This document shows positions 39,629 through 47,634 of a DNA stretch of 48,408 nt, piece after piece. The DNA is from Candidatus Woesearchaeota archaeon (lineage in GTDB: Archaea > Nanobdellota > Nanobdellia > Woesearchaeales > GW2011-AR9): the NCBI GenBank assembly GCA_018303045.1, contig JAGVYX010000013.1:1-48408 (forward strand), read 5' to 3'. The translations under genes and the position numbers were made by a program. The notes beneath the pieces were generated by a model. That model did not search any database. It was not told the DNA's origin and saw only the letters and a program-made list of their open reading frames with translations. Numbering within the stretch: position 1 is the stretch's first letter; every line of letters begins with the position of its first letter.

Positions 39629-40792
39629 TTAAATAAACTCCACTTCAATTTCCAGCTGGTCGGCTGTAGGCGTTTCCTGCACCAGAGCTGCCTGCAATCC
39701 CAATTTAGTTAACTCTTTCCTGAACCGGCGGGCATTAGAAGTAGAAAGTAAAATTCGCAGCTTATCGCTATCTACTATTAATTCCTCTTCCTTAAGATTA
39801 AGTTTCTGTTTTATTTTCCCGGCGAGCGGATTTAACCTCTCCAGAAATTTTTCTTTATTGGCTTGCTTTAGCCTCTGCCGGTAACTGATCCCAGGAGATA
39901 AATCCGGAAGGTATAAAGCGCCTCTAATTAACAGGCCTTCAGAATTAACCTGATCAAATGGCCGCTTCATTTGCTGCGATTCTAATTTCAGGCGGTTGCG
40001 CAATTGAACCTTTTCTTTTAATTTAGCTGTGCATAAATGGACAGTATAAGAATACTTTTGCTCGCGGACATAAGCCATTATTTCTTTGCCGGCATCCACC
40101 GATCCCCGTACAGCATAACTGAACTGATGAATAGTTTTCATTCCTTTCAGATCCAGCTGAGAACGGCGGTTATCGGCCCGTTCCAGCTCGTTTAGATTAA
40201 AAAAATCAACCTGGCCCTGAATAAAATCAGCCACTCGTTTCATTTCTGCAATCTTAGTGGGGATGCAGGGAATTTCCACGCCAATCTTCCACGGAAATTT
40301 TCCAGCCAGAATTAAATTTTTCCAGAACTGCTGGTCTTCTAAGTCTAAATGAAACCTGATTTCGTCTAATCCAGCTTCAGCTAGTTCTTTCAATGCAGGT
40401 TCGGTGGCCAAATTAAGCGAAGTGTACAAGTGAAGATGAAATGACGAGCCAAAGGTTTTCTTCAGCTCTTGAATATACCTTACTGTCCGCTTCCGGCTCA
40501 TCAGCGGATCCCCGCCAGTAATCCCAGCGCCTTTAGCCTGCATCAGGCGCGCTTCCTTAATCACTGGTTCTGGAGACAAATCCGGAGACAAAATTTCCCG
40601 CTCATTGGCATAGGCTGCATCATGGCCGTATTTCTGGTCGGAAATAGGGCAGAAGTAACAATCCCTCGGGCAAAGCCCGGTTGCAAACAGAACCAGCTTT
40701 TCTCCGCGGACGCAGTACTGGCAGCCTTCCGGCAGAGAGCCAGAATTATAAGAAAAATACTTGTTCTCTGGAAATAGATTGGATTTAACCAT
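39629..40792 (-). CDS. Radical SAM protein (COG2108-like)
   Basis: 387 residues. The [4Fe-4S] site is C-P-R-D-C-Y-F-C (FATGLCPRDCYFCP), followed by GITGGDPLM (SAM-binding GGE-like motif). HLYTSLNLATEPALKELAEAGLDEIRFHLD continues the radical SAM barrel. Two additional cysteines upstream (CQYCVRG) may bind a second metal. The C-terminal third (about 250-387) is a separate basic/alpha-beta domain. Substrate not known; family members are conserved in archaea. Confidence 0.9.
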   Translation of the reverse strand: MVKSNLFPENKYFSYNSGSLPEGCQYCVRGEKLVLFATGLCPRDCYFCPISDQKYGHDAAYANEREILSPDLSPEPVIKEARLMQAKGAGITGGDPLMSRKRTVRYIQELKKTFGSSFHLHLYTSLNLATEPALKELAEAGLDEIRFHLDLEDQQFWKNLILAGKFPWKIGVEIPCIPTKIAEMKRVADFIQGQVDFFNLNELERADNRRSQLDLKGMKTIHQFSYAVRGSVDAGKEIMAYVREQKYSYTVHLCTAKLKEKVQLRNRLKLESQQMKRPFDQVNSEGLLIRGALYLPDLSPGISYRQRLKQANKEKFLERLNPLAGKIKQKLNLKEEELIVDSDKLRILLSTSNARRFRKELTKLGLQAALVQETPTADQLEIEVEFI

Positions 40793-40917
40793 TTTTTAAG
40801 AAGAATTCAGCCTGATTTTTAAAACTGTTTAATGAAAAAATAAATTTTGTTTTTTCCCTGTAAGGAAATCTTCAGGATATACTAAATATTTTTAAATCAC
40901 TGCTGTTTATTCTGATT

Positions 40918-41508
40918 ATGATTAATGTTTATTTGTTTGATCTGGATGACACGCTTATTGACTCCAGAATTTATGCTAAATTATATCAGCCGGTTCTTCA
41001 AGTAGTGAAAGACAAAACTGGATTAACAGGAGAAAAATTGGATAAACAAGCCAGATTATTAGGGTTAGCCAAAAATAAATACGGAAGGTGGGATACCGGC
41101 GACCTTTGCAGAGAATTAGGGCTTCTGGAGGAATATTATAAAGAATTAAACAAGTTAATAGCTATTGTTCCAGTTTTGCATGACGCTGTTGAAAAAGTAT
41201 TCCGGAAACTAAAAAATAAAGGAGGAAGAATAGGCATAGTTTCTAATTCTCAGTCTAGAACCATCAACACCTATGTTTTAAAATACAATTTAGGGGATTA
41301 TGTTGATTTTATCTTCTCGCCAGATGATGCCGGATGCAGGAAAGATGATGATAATTATTGGAAAATATTAATTAAAAAAGAAAAATTAAATCCAGAAACC
41401 TGCCTCATTATTGGAGATAATGAACAAGAGGATATAAAAATTCCGCAGAAGTTTGGATTTAAAACAGTTCATCTGAAAACTCCCACGGATTTAGGCACAG
41501 TTCAATAA
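40918..41508 (+). CDS. HAD-superfamily hydrolase
   Basis: 196 residues with motifs FDLDDTLID (I), GIVSNSQSRT (II), CRKDDDNYW (III region) and IIGDNEQEDIK (IV). A small helical C1 cap separates I and II. Similar to phosphoglycolate phosphatase-like or haloacid dehalogenase-type enzymes; substrate unknown. A TATA-like TATTTTTAAAT about 25 nt ahead suggests a leaderless mRNA. Confidence 0.88.
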   Translation: MINVYLFDLDDTLIDSRIYAKLYQPVLQVVKDKTGLTGEKLDKQARLLGLAKNKYGRWDTGDLCRELGLLEEYYKELNKLIAIVPVLHDAVEKVFRKLKNKGGRIGIVSNSQSRTINTYVLKYNLGDYVDFIFSPDDAGCRKDDDNYWKILIKKEKLNPETCLIIGDNEQEDIKIPQKFGFKTVHLKTPTDLGTVQ

Positions 41509-41536
41509 GCGTTAAATAAAGATAATATATGGGGCT

Positions 41537-42013
41537 CTATTTTTCCAGTAGGAGTCTGATGTTTTTAATGAAAGTCATAGCATTCTGTATTGATTGTTCT
41601 GCTGGTTCTTTATTTGCTTGAGGAATAGTTTGATAGGTAAAATGCCCTCGCTTCCATTTTTCATCTCTGAATATCTGCAAGAGTCCATCTGCTCTGACTA
41701 TCATCTTTTGATAAATCTTAAGGAGCTCCATATCCAAGATTCCAGTTTTAACAAAATGCTCTTCAAATGCTTCATACGTCTTTTTATGAACATCAGGCAT
41801 CTCCGTTTTAATGCCTTTAGTAAGAAGAATCGCTTTTGCTCCATAAAAGATACCATAATAGGAATGAGAAATAACCGAGCTAAAGAAAGTCGTCTCTTCG
41901 TCTATTTGAAATTCCTGCTTTTTCTTCAGGTCATTTGAGACCGCGAATAACAATTTTGCCGCGCTGATTTCATTAAGCGCTCTTTGCAAATAAATTTTAG
42001 CCGTTGAATCCAT
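41537..42013 (-). CDS. HEPN-domain toxin of a HEPN/MNT pair
   Basis: 158 residues, all helical. SSVISHSYYGIFYGAKAILL is the first core and KWKRGHFTYQTI with AEQSIQNAMTFIKNI the second core of the HEPN fold (COG1895/COG2250-like). HEPN partners of such pairs are RNases, known in other systems to be neutralised by AMPylation of a tyrosine. The R-x-H-x-x-Y arrangement in RGHFTYQ is a plausible active/modification site. Overlaps its partner by 17 nt. Confidence 0.82.
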   Translation of the reverse strand: MDSTAKIYLQRALNEISAAKLLFAVSNDLKKKQEFQIDEETTFFSSVISHSYYGIFYGAKAILLTKGIKTEMPDVHKKTYEAFEEHFVKTGILDMELLKIYQKMIVRADGLLQIFRDEKWKRGHFTYQTIPQANKEPAEQSIQNAMTFIKNIRLLLEK

Positions 42014-42614
42014 GGTTAATCGCTTCCAGCAGTATTGAATAATAAGCTTTTCCTCCAGTTATTATTAAATTATTCCTAGCAATCTCTTTCCCATAATTTT
42101 CTTCTTTGGTTATAAGCATTTGATAAAATTGCTCTTGCGTGAATAGATAAGGGTGAACTTCCGGGATCGTTAATTCCGATTCTAATTTTATTTGAGAGAG
42201 AATCGCATTAGGCTCTTGTTTGTTATCACAAATAATGACAATATCCAGATCAGAAGTTTCTTTTTGCTTGGCTTTGGCATAGCTTCCTGTAACAACAAAA
42301 ATATAGAAAACAGTTTTAAGTTTGTTAATTAGTTTTTGAATACTTTTATGAGGGATATGCTTAGCAGTATTCGCTCTGTGCTCAGCTATAAAACCAACGG
42401 TGTTCAATGCCGATATATTCATCGCTAAGGAATATACAAGATTGTTGCCTATTTTTTGCTCCTGGAGAACTTCTAAAGCCACAAAGCGCTTTAGGACAGT
42501 ATGGACATAGTTGTCTGATTTATTACAGGAGAGTTTCTTAATTTCTTTAAATGTAAACTTCTTCCACGCTTCTTTTGCAAATGGTTCCAATATGGTATAT
42601 TTTTTGGTTAACAT
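41997..42614 (-). CDS. Winged-helix MNT nucleotidyltransferase antitoxin
   Basis: 205 residues from the ATG at 42614; a TTG seven codons earlier is possible. An N-terminal winged helix (about 15-75: AWKKFTFKEIKKLS, NYVHTVLKRFVALEVL) precedes a minimal nucleotidyltransferase with GSYAKAKQKETSDLDIVII, in which the GSxA and DxD residues are intact. Probably AMPylates the HEPN toxin and represses its own promoter. Gene order antitoxin-toxin with overlap is typical. Confidence 0.85.
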   Translation of the reverse strand: MLTKKYTILEPFAKEAWKKFTFKEIKKLSCNKSDNYVHTVLKRFVALEVLQEQKIGNNLVYSLAMNISALNTVGFIAEHRANTAKHIPHKSIQKLINKLKTVFYIFVVTGSYAKAKQKETSDLDIVIICDNKQEPNAILSQIKLESELTIPEVHPYLFTQEQFYQMLITKEENYGKEIARNNLIITGGKAYYSILLEAINHGFNG

Positions 42615-42651
42615 TTTATTCCGGCTATTTTCCAATTTTTAGGAATGATTG

Positions 42652-42667
42652 TTCCAATTTAATGGAA
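42652..42667. promoter_or_regulatory. Dyad upstream of the MNT gene
   Basis: TTCCATT-type inverted repeat TTCCA-ATTTAA-TGGAA, overlapping a second dyad GGAA-TGATTG-TTCC at 42642-42655. It is placed where an autoregulating winged-helix antitoxin would bind. Confidence 0.4.
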
Positions 42668-42755
42668 TTATATAAATGTTTCTAATTTTAATGACAATCA
42701 ATAAGCGGTAAGAAGGAATTCTCTTCAACAGTCCTCCTTCATTAAAAACCAATTC

Positions 42756-43298
42756 TCACTTCACTGCCACATAAAACCTCTGCGCATTGCCATAATTTTC
42801 TCCAGACGGCAAAACTACTCTTGCCTTAAAGAAATATTGCCCGGAAGGCGCATCTTTTGGGATTTTTATTAAAATGGATTCCTTAACATTCTCGCCTTCC
42901 AACAGAGTTAATTCCTGGGAATTATACCGCGCCCATTCGGCAGGATTAACTGTTAAGGCTGCCTCATTTCCCTGAGCATCAATCAACTTATCAAATTCTA
43001 CCTGCAACTTGAAACTCGTTCCCACTTCGCCGGTATTCAAAATGCCTATGCCAAAAATATGCCTCTCGCCCCGTTGCACCGCTGCTGTATGGAAAGGCAA
43101 AGCCACCTGCTGCCCCTGTCCAACCAGCAAGTCATTTAATCTCTGCTCTGTTCTCTGATCTAATTGCTCTTTAATCTCTTCGGCTCCGCCAATTAAATTG
43201 TTTAGCAGAACTATGCCGCCGGCAAGAATGACTAAGGAAATGATGATTATAACAATCATATTCAGAGATAAGTCAATTGTAGCTCTAGGATTCATCAT
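42756..43298 (-). CDS. Type IV pilin/archaellin-like protein
   Basis: 180 residues. A short polar N-terminus (MMNPRATIDLSLNM) precedes a hydrophobic helix (IVIIIISLVILAGGIVLL) in the manner of class III signal-peptide proteins. The rest is beta-rich (HIFGIGILNTGEVGTSFKLQV, YFFKARVVLPSGE), with an immunoglobulin-like pattern. Likely an extracellular filament or surface subunit processed by the prepilin peptidase 2 kb upstream. A TATA box about 27 nt before the start suggests leaderless mRNA. Confidence 0.75.
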   Translation of the reverse strand: MMNPRATIDLSLNMIVIIIISLVILAGGIVLLNNLIGGAEEIKEQLDQRTEQRLNDLLVGQGQQVALPFHTAAVQRGERHIFGIGILNTGEVGTSFKLQVEFDKLIDAQGNEAALTVNPAEWARYNSQELTLLEGENVKESILIKIPKDAPSGQYFFKARVVLPSGENYGNAQRFYVAVK

Positions 43299-43319
43299 AC
43301 TAATTCTAATTCACGAAAG

Positions 43320-43329
43320 TATATAAAAT
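43320..43329. promoter_or_regulatory. TATA box shared by divergent genes
   Basis: TATATAAAAT is correctly spaced for both the leftward pilin-like gene (start 43298, about 27 nt away) and the rightward lipoprotein gene (start about 43369, with a leader carrying GAGGTGA). No other TATA-like box lies between them. Confidence 0.5.
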
Positions 43330-43368
43330 TGACGCTGGACTAAAATCTATTAATGAGGTGAGATGTTT

Positions 43369-44121
43369 ATGAAAAAAAGTGGAATGTGGACCGCAGCGCT
43401 GGCTGCTGCAACCCTATCTTGCATGGGGAAACCGGAGATTTTAGATGTAAATGTAGAAGTAACTAATGAGCAGGGAATCGCTAACCTTAGCCAGCCCGTA
43501 CGGGTGCGCGATGAAGTAAAAAATCTGGCGGGAGCATTAGTTTATCAAGTTGAGGGCGCCAATAATTCTTACTTAACGCTGGGACTGGAGTTGAATGAAA
43601 AACCCTTGCCGGAGCGGCATGAAATGTTAAATGGGCTAGATAACTTTAATGGGCCCGGCAGCCATAGATCTGCCTTGGTTGGAGAATTGGTTCTGGTTCT
43701 GCAAACTGCCCGCGCTCTGAATTATGCTCATAAGGATGCGCAAAAACAACGGCGGCAGCTTATGGGCGAGACCAGAAACGTCCATAAATATTGTGTTACT
43801 ATGGAACAAATGACTGATTCTTACATCCGCGTGCCAATGGGAATTGTCGGGATAGCTTCAGATGAAATTAAAATTAGAACCAGCGCTTCTTTGGAACGAT
43901 TGTTTGAACGGTATGTAGTTAGAAAATTCGGCCGGCAGGAAGGGTATGAAGTCTGGATGCCGAAGACCGCCATCAATTTATGCGGAGAAGATTTCCAGGG
44001 CTCAGTTTGCCCCATTGACCGGGAAATGTTATCTGAAAAATTGTGGATGCACGCCAATATGCCGGTTTGGGAAATTAAAGGATCCTGCGACCCTTACGAT
44101 AGACGATCCTGGCAGCGTTAA
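43369..44121 (+). CDS. Secreted lipoprotein-like protein of unknown function
   Basis: 250 residues from the ATG at 43369, eight bases after GAGGTGA; an ATG at 43363 is too near the SD. Signal peptide with a lipobox-like ATLSCMG (Cys about 18), then a mixed domain with QVRR-, YCVTMEQMTDSYIRVPMG and CGEDFQGSVCPID. Four further cysteines could form disulfides outside the cell. Not recognised. It stands against the direction of the surrounding pilus genes. Confidence 0.72.
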   Translation: MKKSGMWTAALAAATLSCMGKPEILDVNVEVTNEQGIANLSQPVRVRDEVKNLAGALVYQVEGANNSYLTLGLELNEKPLPERHEMLNGLDNFNGPGSHRSALVGELVLVLQTARALNYAHKDAQKQRRQLMGETRNVHKYCVTMEQMTDSYIRVPMGIVGIASDEIKIRTSASLERLFERYVVRKFGRQEGYEVWMPKTAINLCGEDFQGSVCPIDREMLSEKLWMHANMPVWEIKGSCDPYDRRSWQR

Positions 44122-44166
44122 AGTTTAAACTGGGAGAATTATTTTTCAATCTTCTCGTTATTTCAT

Positions 44167-44388
44167 TTAAGCTACAATCTCATACTCTTTAACGATAATG
44201 ATTACAAATAACAGCAACAGTATTGCTCCAGCGATCATATACCAGATTCCTGCCAAAAAACTAGCCTGCGACAGGGACTGATACATCCCCCAGCCCATAA
44301 CAATAAATCCCAGCCAGAGAAACTTGTCTAACACCAGCTTCATGATCTCAAATTCCTGCTGGAGAGTTAATCGTTTCTTTTTATTCAT
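44167..44388 (-). CDS. Small two-helix membrane protein in the pilin cluster
   Basis: 73 residues with two hydrophobic helices (FLWLGFIVMGWGMYQSL; AGIWYMIAGAILLLLFVIIIV). It begins 5 bp after the pilin-like gene; the GGTGA of its Shine-Dalgarno lies at that gene's stop codon. Possibly a membrane component of pilus assembly; unproven. Confidence 0.7.
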   Translation of the reverse strand: MNKKKRLTLQQEFEIMKLVLDKFLWLGFIVMGWGMYQSLSQASFLAGIWYMIAGAILLLLFVIIIVKEYEIVA

Positions 44389-44393
44389 TTAAA

Positions 44394-44927
44394 TCACCCT
44401 ACCTCTATAAAGGATAATTTGGTATCATATTTTGGCTGCACTGGATCAGGAGTCGCGCATTGGTCATCGGTAAATTGCAGAACATCAGCCCTTAAGGCAA
44501 AAGTTCCAGGAATATTTGGTGCCTTAATACTGATTCCATAGACATTTGCCTGAGCCGGCAATAACGTTAGACAGCCCTGATCATATCTTAAATTAAAGCC
44601 ATCCAATCCTGGATCACTATTGGATACATCAAATTGGAAATTCAGTTTGAAATATAAAGCTCGAGAACCTACATTTTGCACGCCTAAAGTAACAAGATCC
44701 CTTTTGCCCCGGTTCAAATTAACTTCCCTGGCAAATGAAGTTTGATCTCCAGTTGTTCTTAACTGCCCCAAAATTTGTTCCTGCACCTGCTGTTGAACTT
44801 TTGTGCTGGTGCTTCCAATAATATCAAATTGATTTCTCACAAATCCTAACCCTAATCCCAACAAAGTCATGCCCAGAACAACAATGATAATTGCTTGAAT
44901 GGAAATATCCAGAGATCCTTTTTTCAT
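44394..44927 (-). CDS. Type IV pilin/archaellin-like protein
   Basis: 177 residues. MKKGSLDISIQAIIIVVLGMTLLGLGLGFV is a class III signal: basic KKG cleavage region followed at once by the hydrophobic helix. The mature part is a beta-rich extracellular domain (VTLGVQNVGSRALYFKLNFQFDV) with a Cys pair (QGCLTL, DQCATP) likely to form a disulfide. GAGG lies a few bases before its ATG. Companion of the protein at 42756. Confidence 0.82.
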   Translation of the reverse strand: MKKGSLDISIQAIIIVVLGMTLLGLGLGFVRNQFDIIGSTSTKVQQQVQEQILGQLRTTGDQTSFAREVNLNRGKRDLVTLGVQNVGSRALYFKLNFQFDVSNSDPGLDGFNLRYDQGCLTLLPAQANVYGISIKAPNIPGTFALRADVLQFTDDQCATPDPVQPKYDTKLSFIEVG

Positions 44928-45049
44928 GTTTACGCCTCTTTTAATCTATTAGCAATCCTTTTTGATTTATATAGTTTTCTAAATGTTAGATTAAAACCGA
45001 GCTATTCAGCTACAAAAAACCCAATACTCTTTTAATGAAAAAGAATTCT

Positions 45050-45898
45050 TTAAAAAATCAGCCCTAACAGTTGAAAAATATGCCTTTCAAAAAAAATAAC
45101 CAAAATATAGGAATACAAAAATGCCGGAATAAACGGAATGCCCTCTTTAATCAGCACAGTATTGATTTTTCTTTTTTTCTTTAAATTAGAAAGTATGAAT
45201 AAATCTTTCTTGGTCAAAGTTTTCTTGAACAATACGGTTTTATGGTCAACTGCTACATTTTCTGCCAGCCAGTCTCCTTCTGTTAATTCTTCCGGCAATT
45301 TTCTGGTATAAAAACAGCTTTTTTCCACGGAATTGACGAACATAAACAGATAAAAGACAGGAAGAGGAAATAGCAAAAACGGCCAAAATAAGGGATAGAA
45401 AAACACCAGAGCTATAGTGGCTAAAGTAAACAAGGCTAAAATTCCATGGAGAATTTTATAAGAAGACAAAGAATGCCTAAATCGCGCGGCAAATAAATGT
45501 TTCTTTTTAATGGCTACGCCGGCCATCCACGCTAATCCCCAGATCATTCCCAAAAATAATAGGCTGATAATGAACCAGACTAAAGTAAAACTCTCTTTGC
45601 TAATCGGCAAGGATACGCCGATAATCGCGCCCATAGCCATCAATAATTTGCTGTCTCCCCCGCCCCACTGGTTGGAATAATATAAAGATAGAGCAATTAC
45701 AAAACAAACAGCTAACCCGATTAAGCCGGAAAACAGGATCGGCCATCCGCCGGCTGCAGCAGCAATGCTCCGAATTCCTAATGCTGCGGCAATTAACGAA
45801 AAATTCAGCCAATCCGGAATTTCTCTGGTCTTTATATCTAAATAAGAAGCAATTAATAAAGCGGTTAAGGCAACAATTAGTAATAAAACATCTAACAT
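45050..45898 (-). CDS. Prepilin/preflagellin peptidase (A24 family)
   Basis: 282 residues. Membrane aspartic peptidase that cleaves class III signal peptides. The first catalytic Asp is in SYLDIKTREIPDWLN and the second in GGGDSKLLMAMGAIIG (GxGD motif). Eight or so hydrophobic segments; an extra soluble loop at about 195-245 and a final C-terminal helix. It presumably processes the two pilin-like proteins downstream; no ATPase or TadC-like gene of the filament machine is in this window. Confidence 0.92.
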   Translation of the reverse strand: MLDVLLLIVALTALLIASYLDIKTREIPDWLNFSLIAAALGIRSIAAAAGGWPILFSGLIGLAVCFVIALSLYYSNQWGGGDSKLLMAMGAIIGVSLPISKESFTLVWFIISLLFLGMIWGLAWMAGVAIKKKHLFAARFRHSLSSYKILHGILALFTLATIALVFFYPLFWPFLLFPLPVFYLFMFVNSVEKSCFYTRKLPEELTEGDWLAENVAVDHKTVLFKKTLTKKDLFILSNLKKKRKINTVLIKEGIPFIPAFLYSYILVIFFERHIFQLLGLIF

Positions 45899-45971
45899 AG
45901 CTTAAAGTAAGGAATCGGATTTTATTAAAGTGTTGGTTGGAGATAAGTAAATTTAATTTCTAAATCCGATC

Positions 45972-46018
45972 TATAGCGAAGGCATTAAATTTTCGTGCCT
46001 TCTTCTGCCTGAGCTATA
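45972..46018. repeat. Hairpin of a dispersed family, copy 2
   Basis: TATAGC and GCTATA form an outer stem and GAAGGCA / TGCCTTC an inner one. The left arm GATCTATAGCG-AGG is shared with 13961-13975. Confidence 0.55.
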
Positions 46019-46019
46019 T

Positions 46020-46103
46020 ATAAAAGCAGAAATATGAAGTTATATAAAGTTATAAAAGCAGAAATATGAAGTTATATAAAGTTATAAAAGCAGAAATATG
46101 AAG
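46020..46103 (+). repeat. 32-bp tandem repeat, 2.6 copies
   Basis: The unit starts ATAAAAGCAGAAATATGAAG and recurs at 46020, 46052 and 46084 (last copy partial), essentially identical. No spacers, so not CRISPR. Confidence 0.95.
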
Positions 46104-46123
46104 TGCGAATATTTAGTGCTTTA

Positions 46124-46151
46124 AGTATAAGTGAAAAAGTATAAGTGAAAA
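46124..46151 (+). repeat. 14-bp tandem duplication
   Basis: AGTATAAGTGAAAA occurs twice head to tail (46124-46137, 46138-46151). Confidence 0.9.
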
Positions 46152-46169
46152 ATTATTTCGAGTTTAAGT

Positions 46170-46193
46170 TTTACAGATTACTTTACAGATTAC
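46170..46193 (+). repeat. 12-bp tandem duplication
   Basis: TTTACAGATTAC occurs twice head to tail (46170-46181, 46182-46193). Confidence 0.9.
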
Positions 46194-46221
46194 TAAAGGA
46201 CCAATTAAGCCCACCATAAGC

Positions 46222-46229
46222 TTTATATA
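46222..46229 (+). promoter_or_regulatory. TATA box of the coiled-coil pair
   Basis: TTTATATA lies about 40 nt before the ATG at 46266, giving a short leader that contains AGGTGG five bases before the ATG. Confidence 0.65.
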
Positions 46230-46265
46230 CAAAGTTAGACTTTCTGATATTAACAGGTGGTTATT

Positions 46266-46745
46266 ATGAATGAGCCTAATCAGTTGCTCTCCGGATTAAA
46301 AGAGGATGTGGATTCCTTAAAAAGAAAGCTGGCTAAGCCCGATGCGAAAGCCGAAGAATTAATTTTAGAAATAGAAAGTTTAAAGGAATCAATACATGAA
46401 TTAACGGCTATTTTCCAAAAAGCCGTAGAGTTAACTACAGAAGAAGATTTAAGCAAAACCATTAAAGACCGTTTAGATGCCGTGATCAGGCAGAATGAAA
46501 CTATTGCCCGGGGCATGGTGGCTGTCTCGGATAAAGTAGATGAATTTGTAACCAGAAAAACCGCTACGCTTCAATTATCCACGCCGCCGCTGTCTGCTCC
46601 TCCGCCGGTCAGGCATGTCTTAGGCCAGCCGCCAATGATGAGCCGGATGGCGCCCATGCCTACAGCTCACACCGGTATGGATGATCTGCAATTGCCGCCT
46701 CCCCCGCCGCCAGCTAATGGAAGAAAACGACAAGGATTATTTTAG
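46266..46745 (+). CDS. Coiled-coil protein with proline-rich tail
   Basis: 159 residues from the ATG at 46266 (AGGTGG SD); a GTG at 46257 lies within the SD. Residues about 5-100 form a coiled coil (LKEDVDSLKRKL, LILEIESLKESIHEL), then a Pro/Met/Ser-rich tail ends in PPPPPPANGRKRQGLF. The basic C-terminal end may be an interaction peptide. Unknown function; operon with the next gene 5 bp downstream, which also ends in a polyproline segment. Confidence 0.75.
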   Translation: MNEPNQLLSGLKEDVDSLKRKLAKPDAKAEELILEIESLKESIHELTAIFQKAVELTTEEDLSKTIKDRLDAVIRQNETIARGMVAVSDKVDEFVTRKTATLQLSTPPLSAPPPVRHVLGQPPMMSRMAPMPTAHTGMDDLQLPPPPPPANGRKRQGLF

Positions 46746-46750
46746 CCAGC

Positions 46751-47485
46751 ATGGTTTCTTTAACCACTACAGTATTGCTGATTAGAGCCGCCAGAGAATA
46801 CGTTGGCGAGAGAAAAGGGTTTTCTAAAGAAGAAATAGTTAAGCGCATTAATGAAATTAAATACCTTTCCGGCCAAAAAAAGGTGCCTAAGCTGACTTTA
46901 AGAAAAGAGATTATCCATCTAGAGCATCAATTGCAAAACATTTTTGAATTAGAAAAAAAATTATTAGGCCAAGAAAAAAAAGAATCAGCTAAAATTGCCC
47001 TGTTGAAACAGGAGATAGCTCTGCTTAAACAAAGAATTGCCACTTCAGAAGATAAGGATTTGCAGAAGAAAGTAGATTCCTTATCTCATCTGTTAGGCGA
47101 ATCTCTAGCCAGGCAGGCGATTATTGAAGAGGTAGCTTTAACTAAAAAAGTCTCCGCAGAGCATAAAAAAGCCTGGCAGCAGGACCAGCAGCGAAAAGAA
47201 TTAATCGCTAATCTGCTAGAACGGCTGCAGATCATTAAACGAGAGCTGGAGAATACAGACGCCGATGAATCTATCATCCTAAAAATCCTCGAGAAAATCA
47301 ACAGTTTGGAACAAAAACTAGGTTTCCAATTATCAGGAAAGGAACCGGAAGCTCCGGTGGAAAGAGAAGAAAGGCCCAGGCATAAATTAATTTTTGCCGC
47401 TCCTAAACTCCTGCCGGTAGAGATTGATGAAGCAGCTATTGAACGAGAACTTCCCCTGCCTCCCCCTCCCCGAATCACGGAATAA
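46751..47485 (+). CDS. Long coiled-coil protein with polyproline tail
   Basis: 244 residues. A short hydrophobic start (MVSLTTTVLLIRAAREYV) leads to nearly continuous coiled coil (about 50-185: LEHQLQNIFELEKKLL, IALLKQEIALLKQRI, LLERLQIIKRELE) and an acidic/proline C-terminus (LPLPPPPRITE). The shared polyproline ends and 5-bp gap suggest that the two proteins assemble together, perhaps as an intracellular scaffold. No family recognised. Confidence 0.75.
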   Translation: MVSLTTTVLLIRAAREYVGERKGFSKEEIVKRINEIKYLSGQKKVPKLTLRKEIIHLEHQLQNIFELEKKLLGQEKKESAKIALLKQEIALLKQRIATSEDKDLQKKVDSLSHLLGESLARQAIIEEVALTKKVSAEHKKAWQQDQQRKELIANLLERLQIIKRELENTDADESIILKILEKINSLEQKLGFQLSGKEPEAPVEREERPRHKLIFAAPKLLPVEIDEAAIERELPLPPPPRITE

Positions 47486-47494
47486 TGAAATTAT

Positions 47495-47575
47495 AAAGAA
47501 CTTTGAATAATTCATATTTTTCTTTCAGTGCAGAATCCGTGAGTGTATGCATTACTCTCACCTCAAAGAAAAAGA
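47495..47575. terminator. Inverted-repeat region between convergent genes
   Basis: AAAGAACTTTGAATAATTCA matches the left half of the 35.5-kb inverted repeat; AACTTTGA is inverted as TCAAAG near 47563. Inside, GTGAGTGT-ATGCATT-ACTCTCAC forms a stem with one mismatch. Probably ends transcription between the coiled-coil pair and mgtC. Confidence 0.45.
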
Positions 47576-47634
47576 TTAAGTAGGATCACTTTAAAGGTTT
47601 TATACGACTAATAATTTTACAAACTTCTAAGAAG

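Larger units (their letters stand above)
45899..46265. other. Gene-free stretch rich in short tandem duplications
   Basis: About 360 bp, very AT-rich, no ORF. It holds a hairpin (45972-46018), a 32-bp tandem repeat, a 14-bp tandem repeat, a 12-bp tandem repeat and a TATA box, listed separately. Confidence 0.85.

Noticed and set aside
46020..46103. CRISPR-like direct repeats of 32 bp
   Set aside because: The units abut without spacers and there are no cas genes, so this is a plain tandem repeat.
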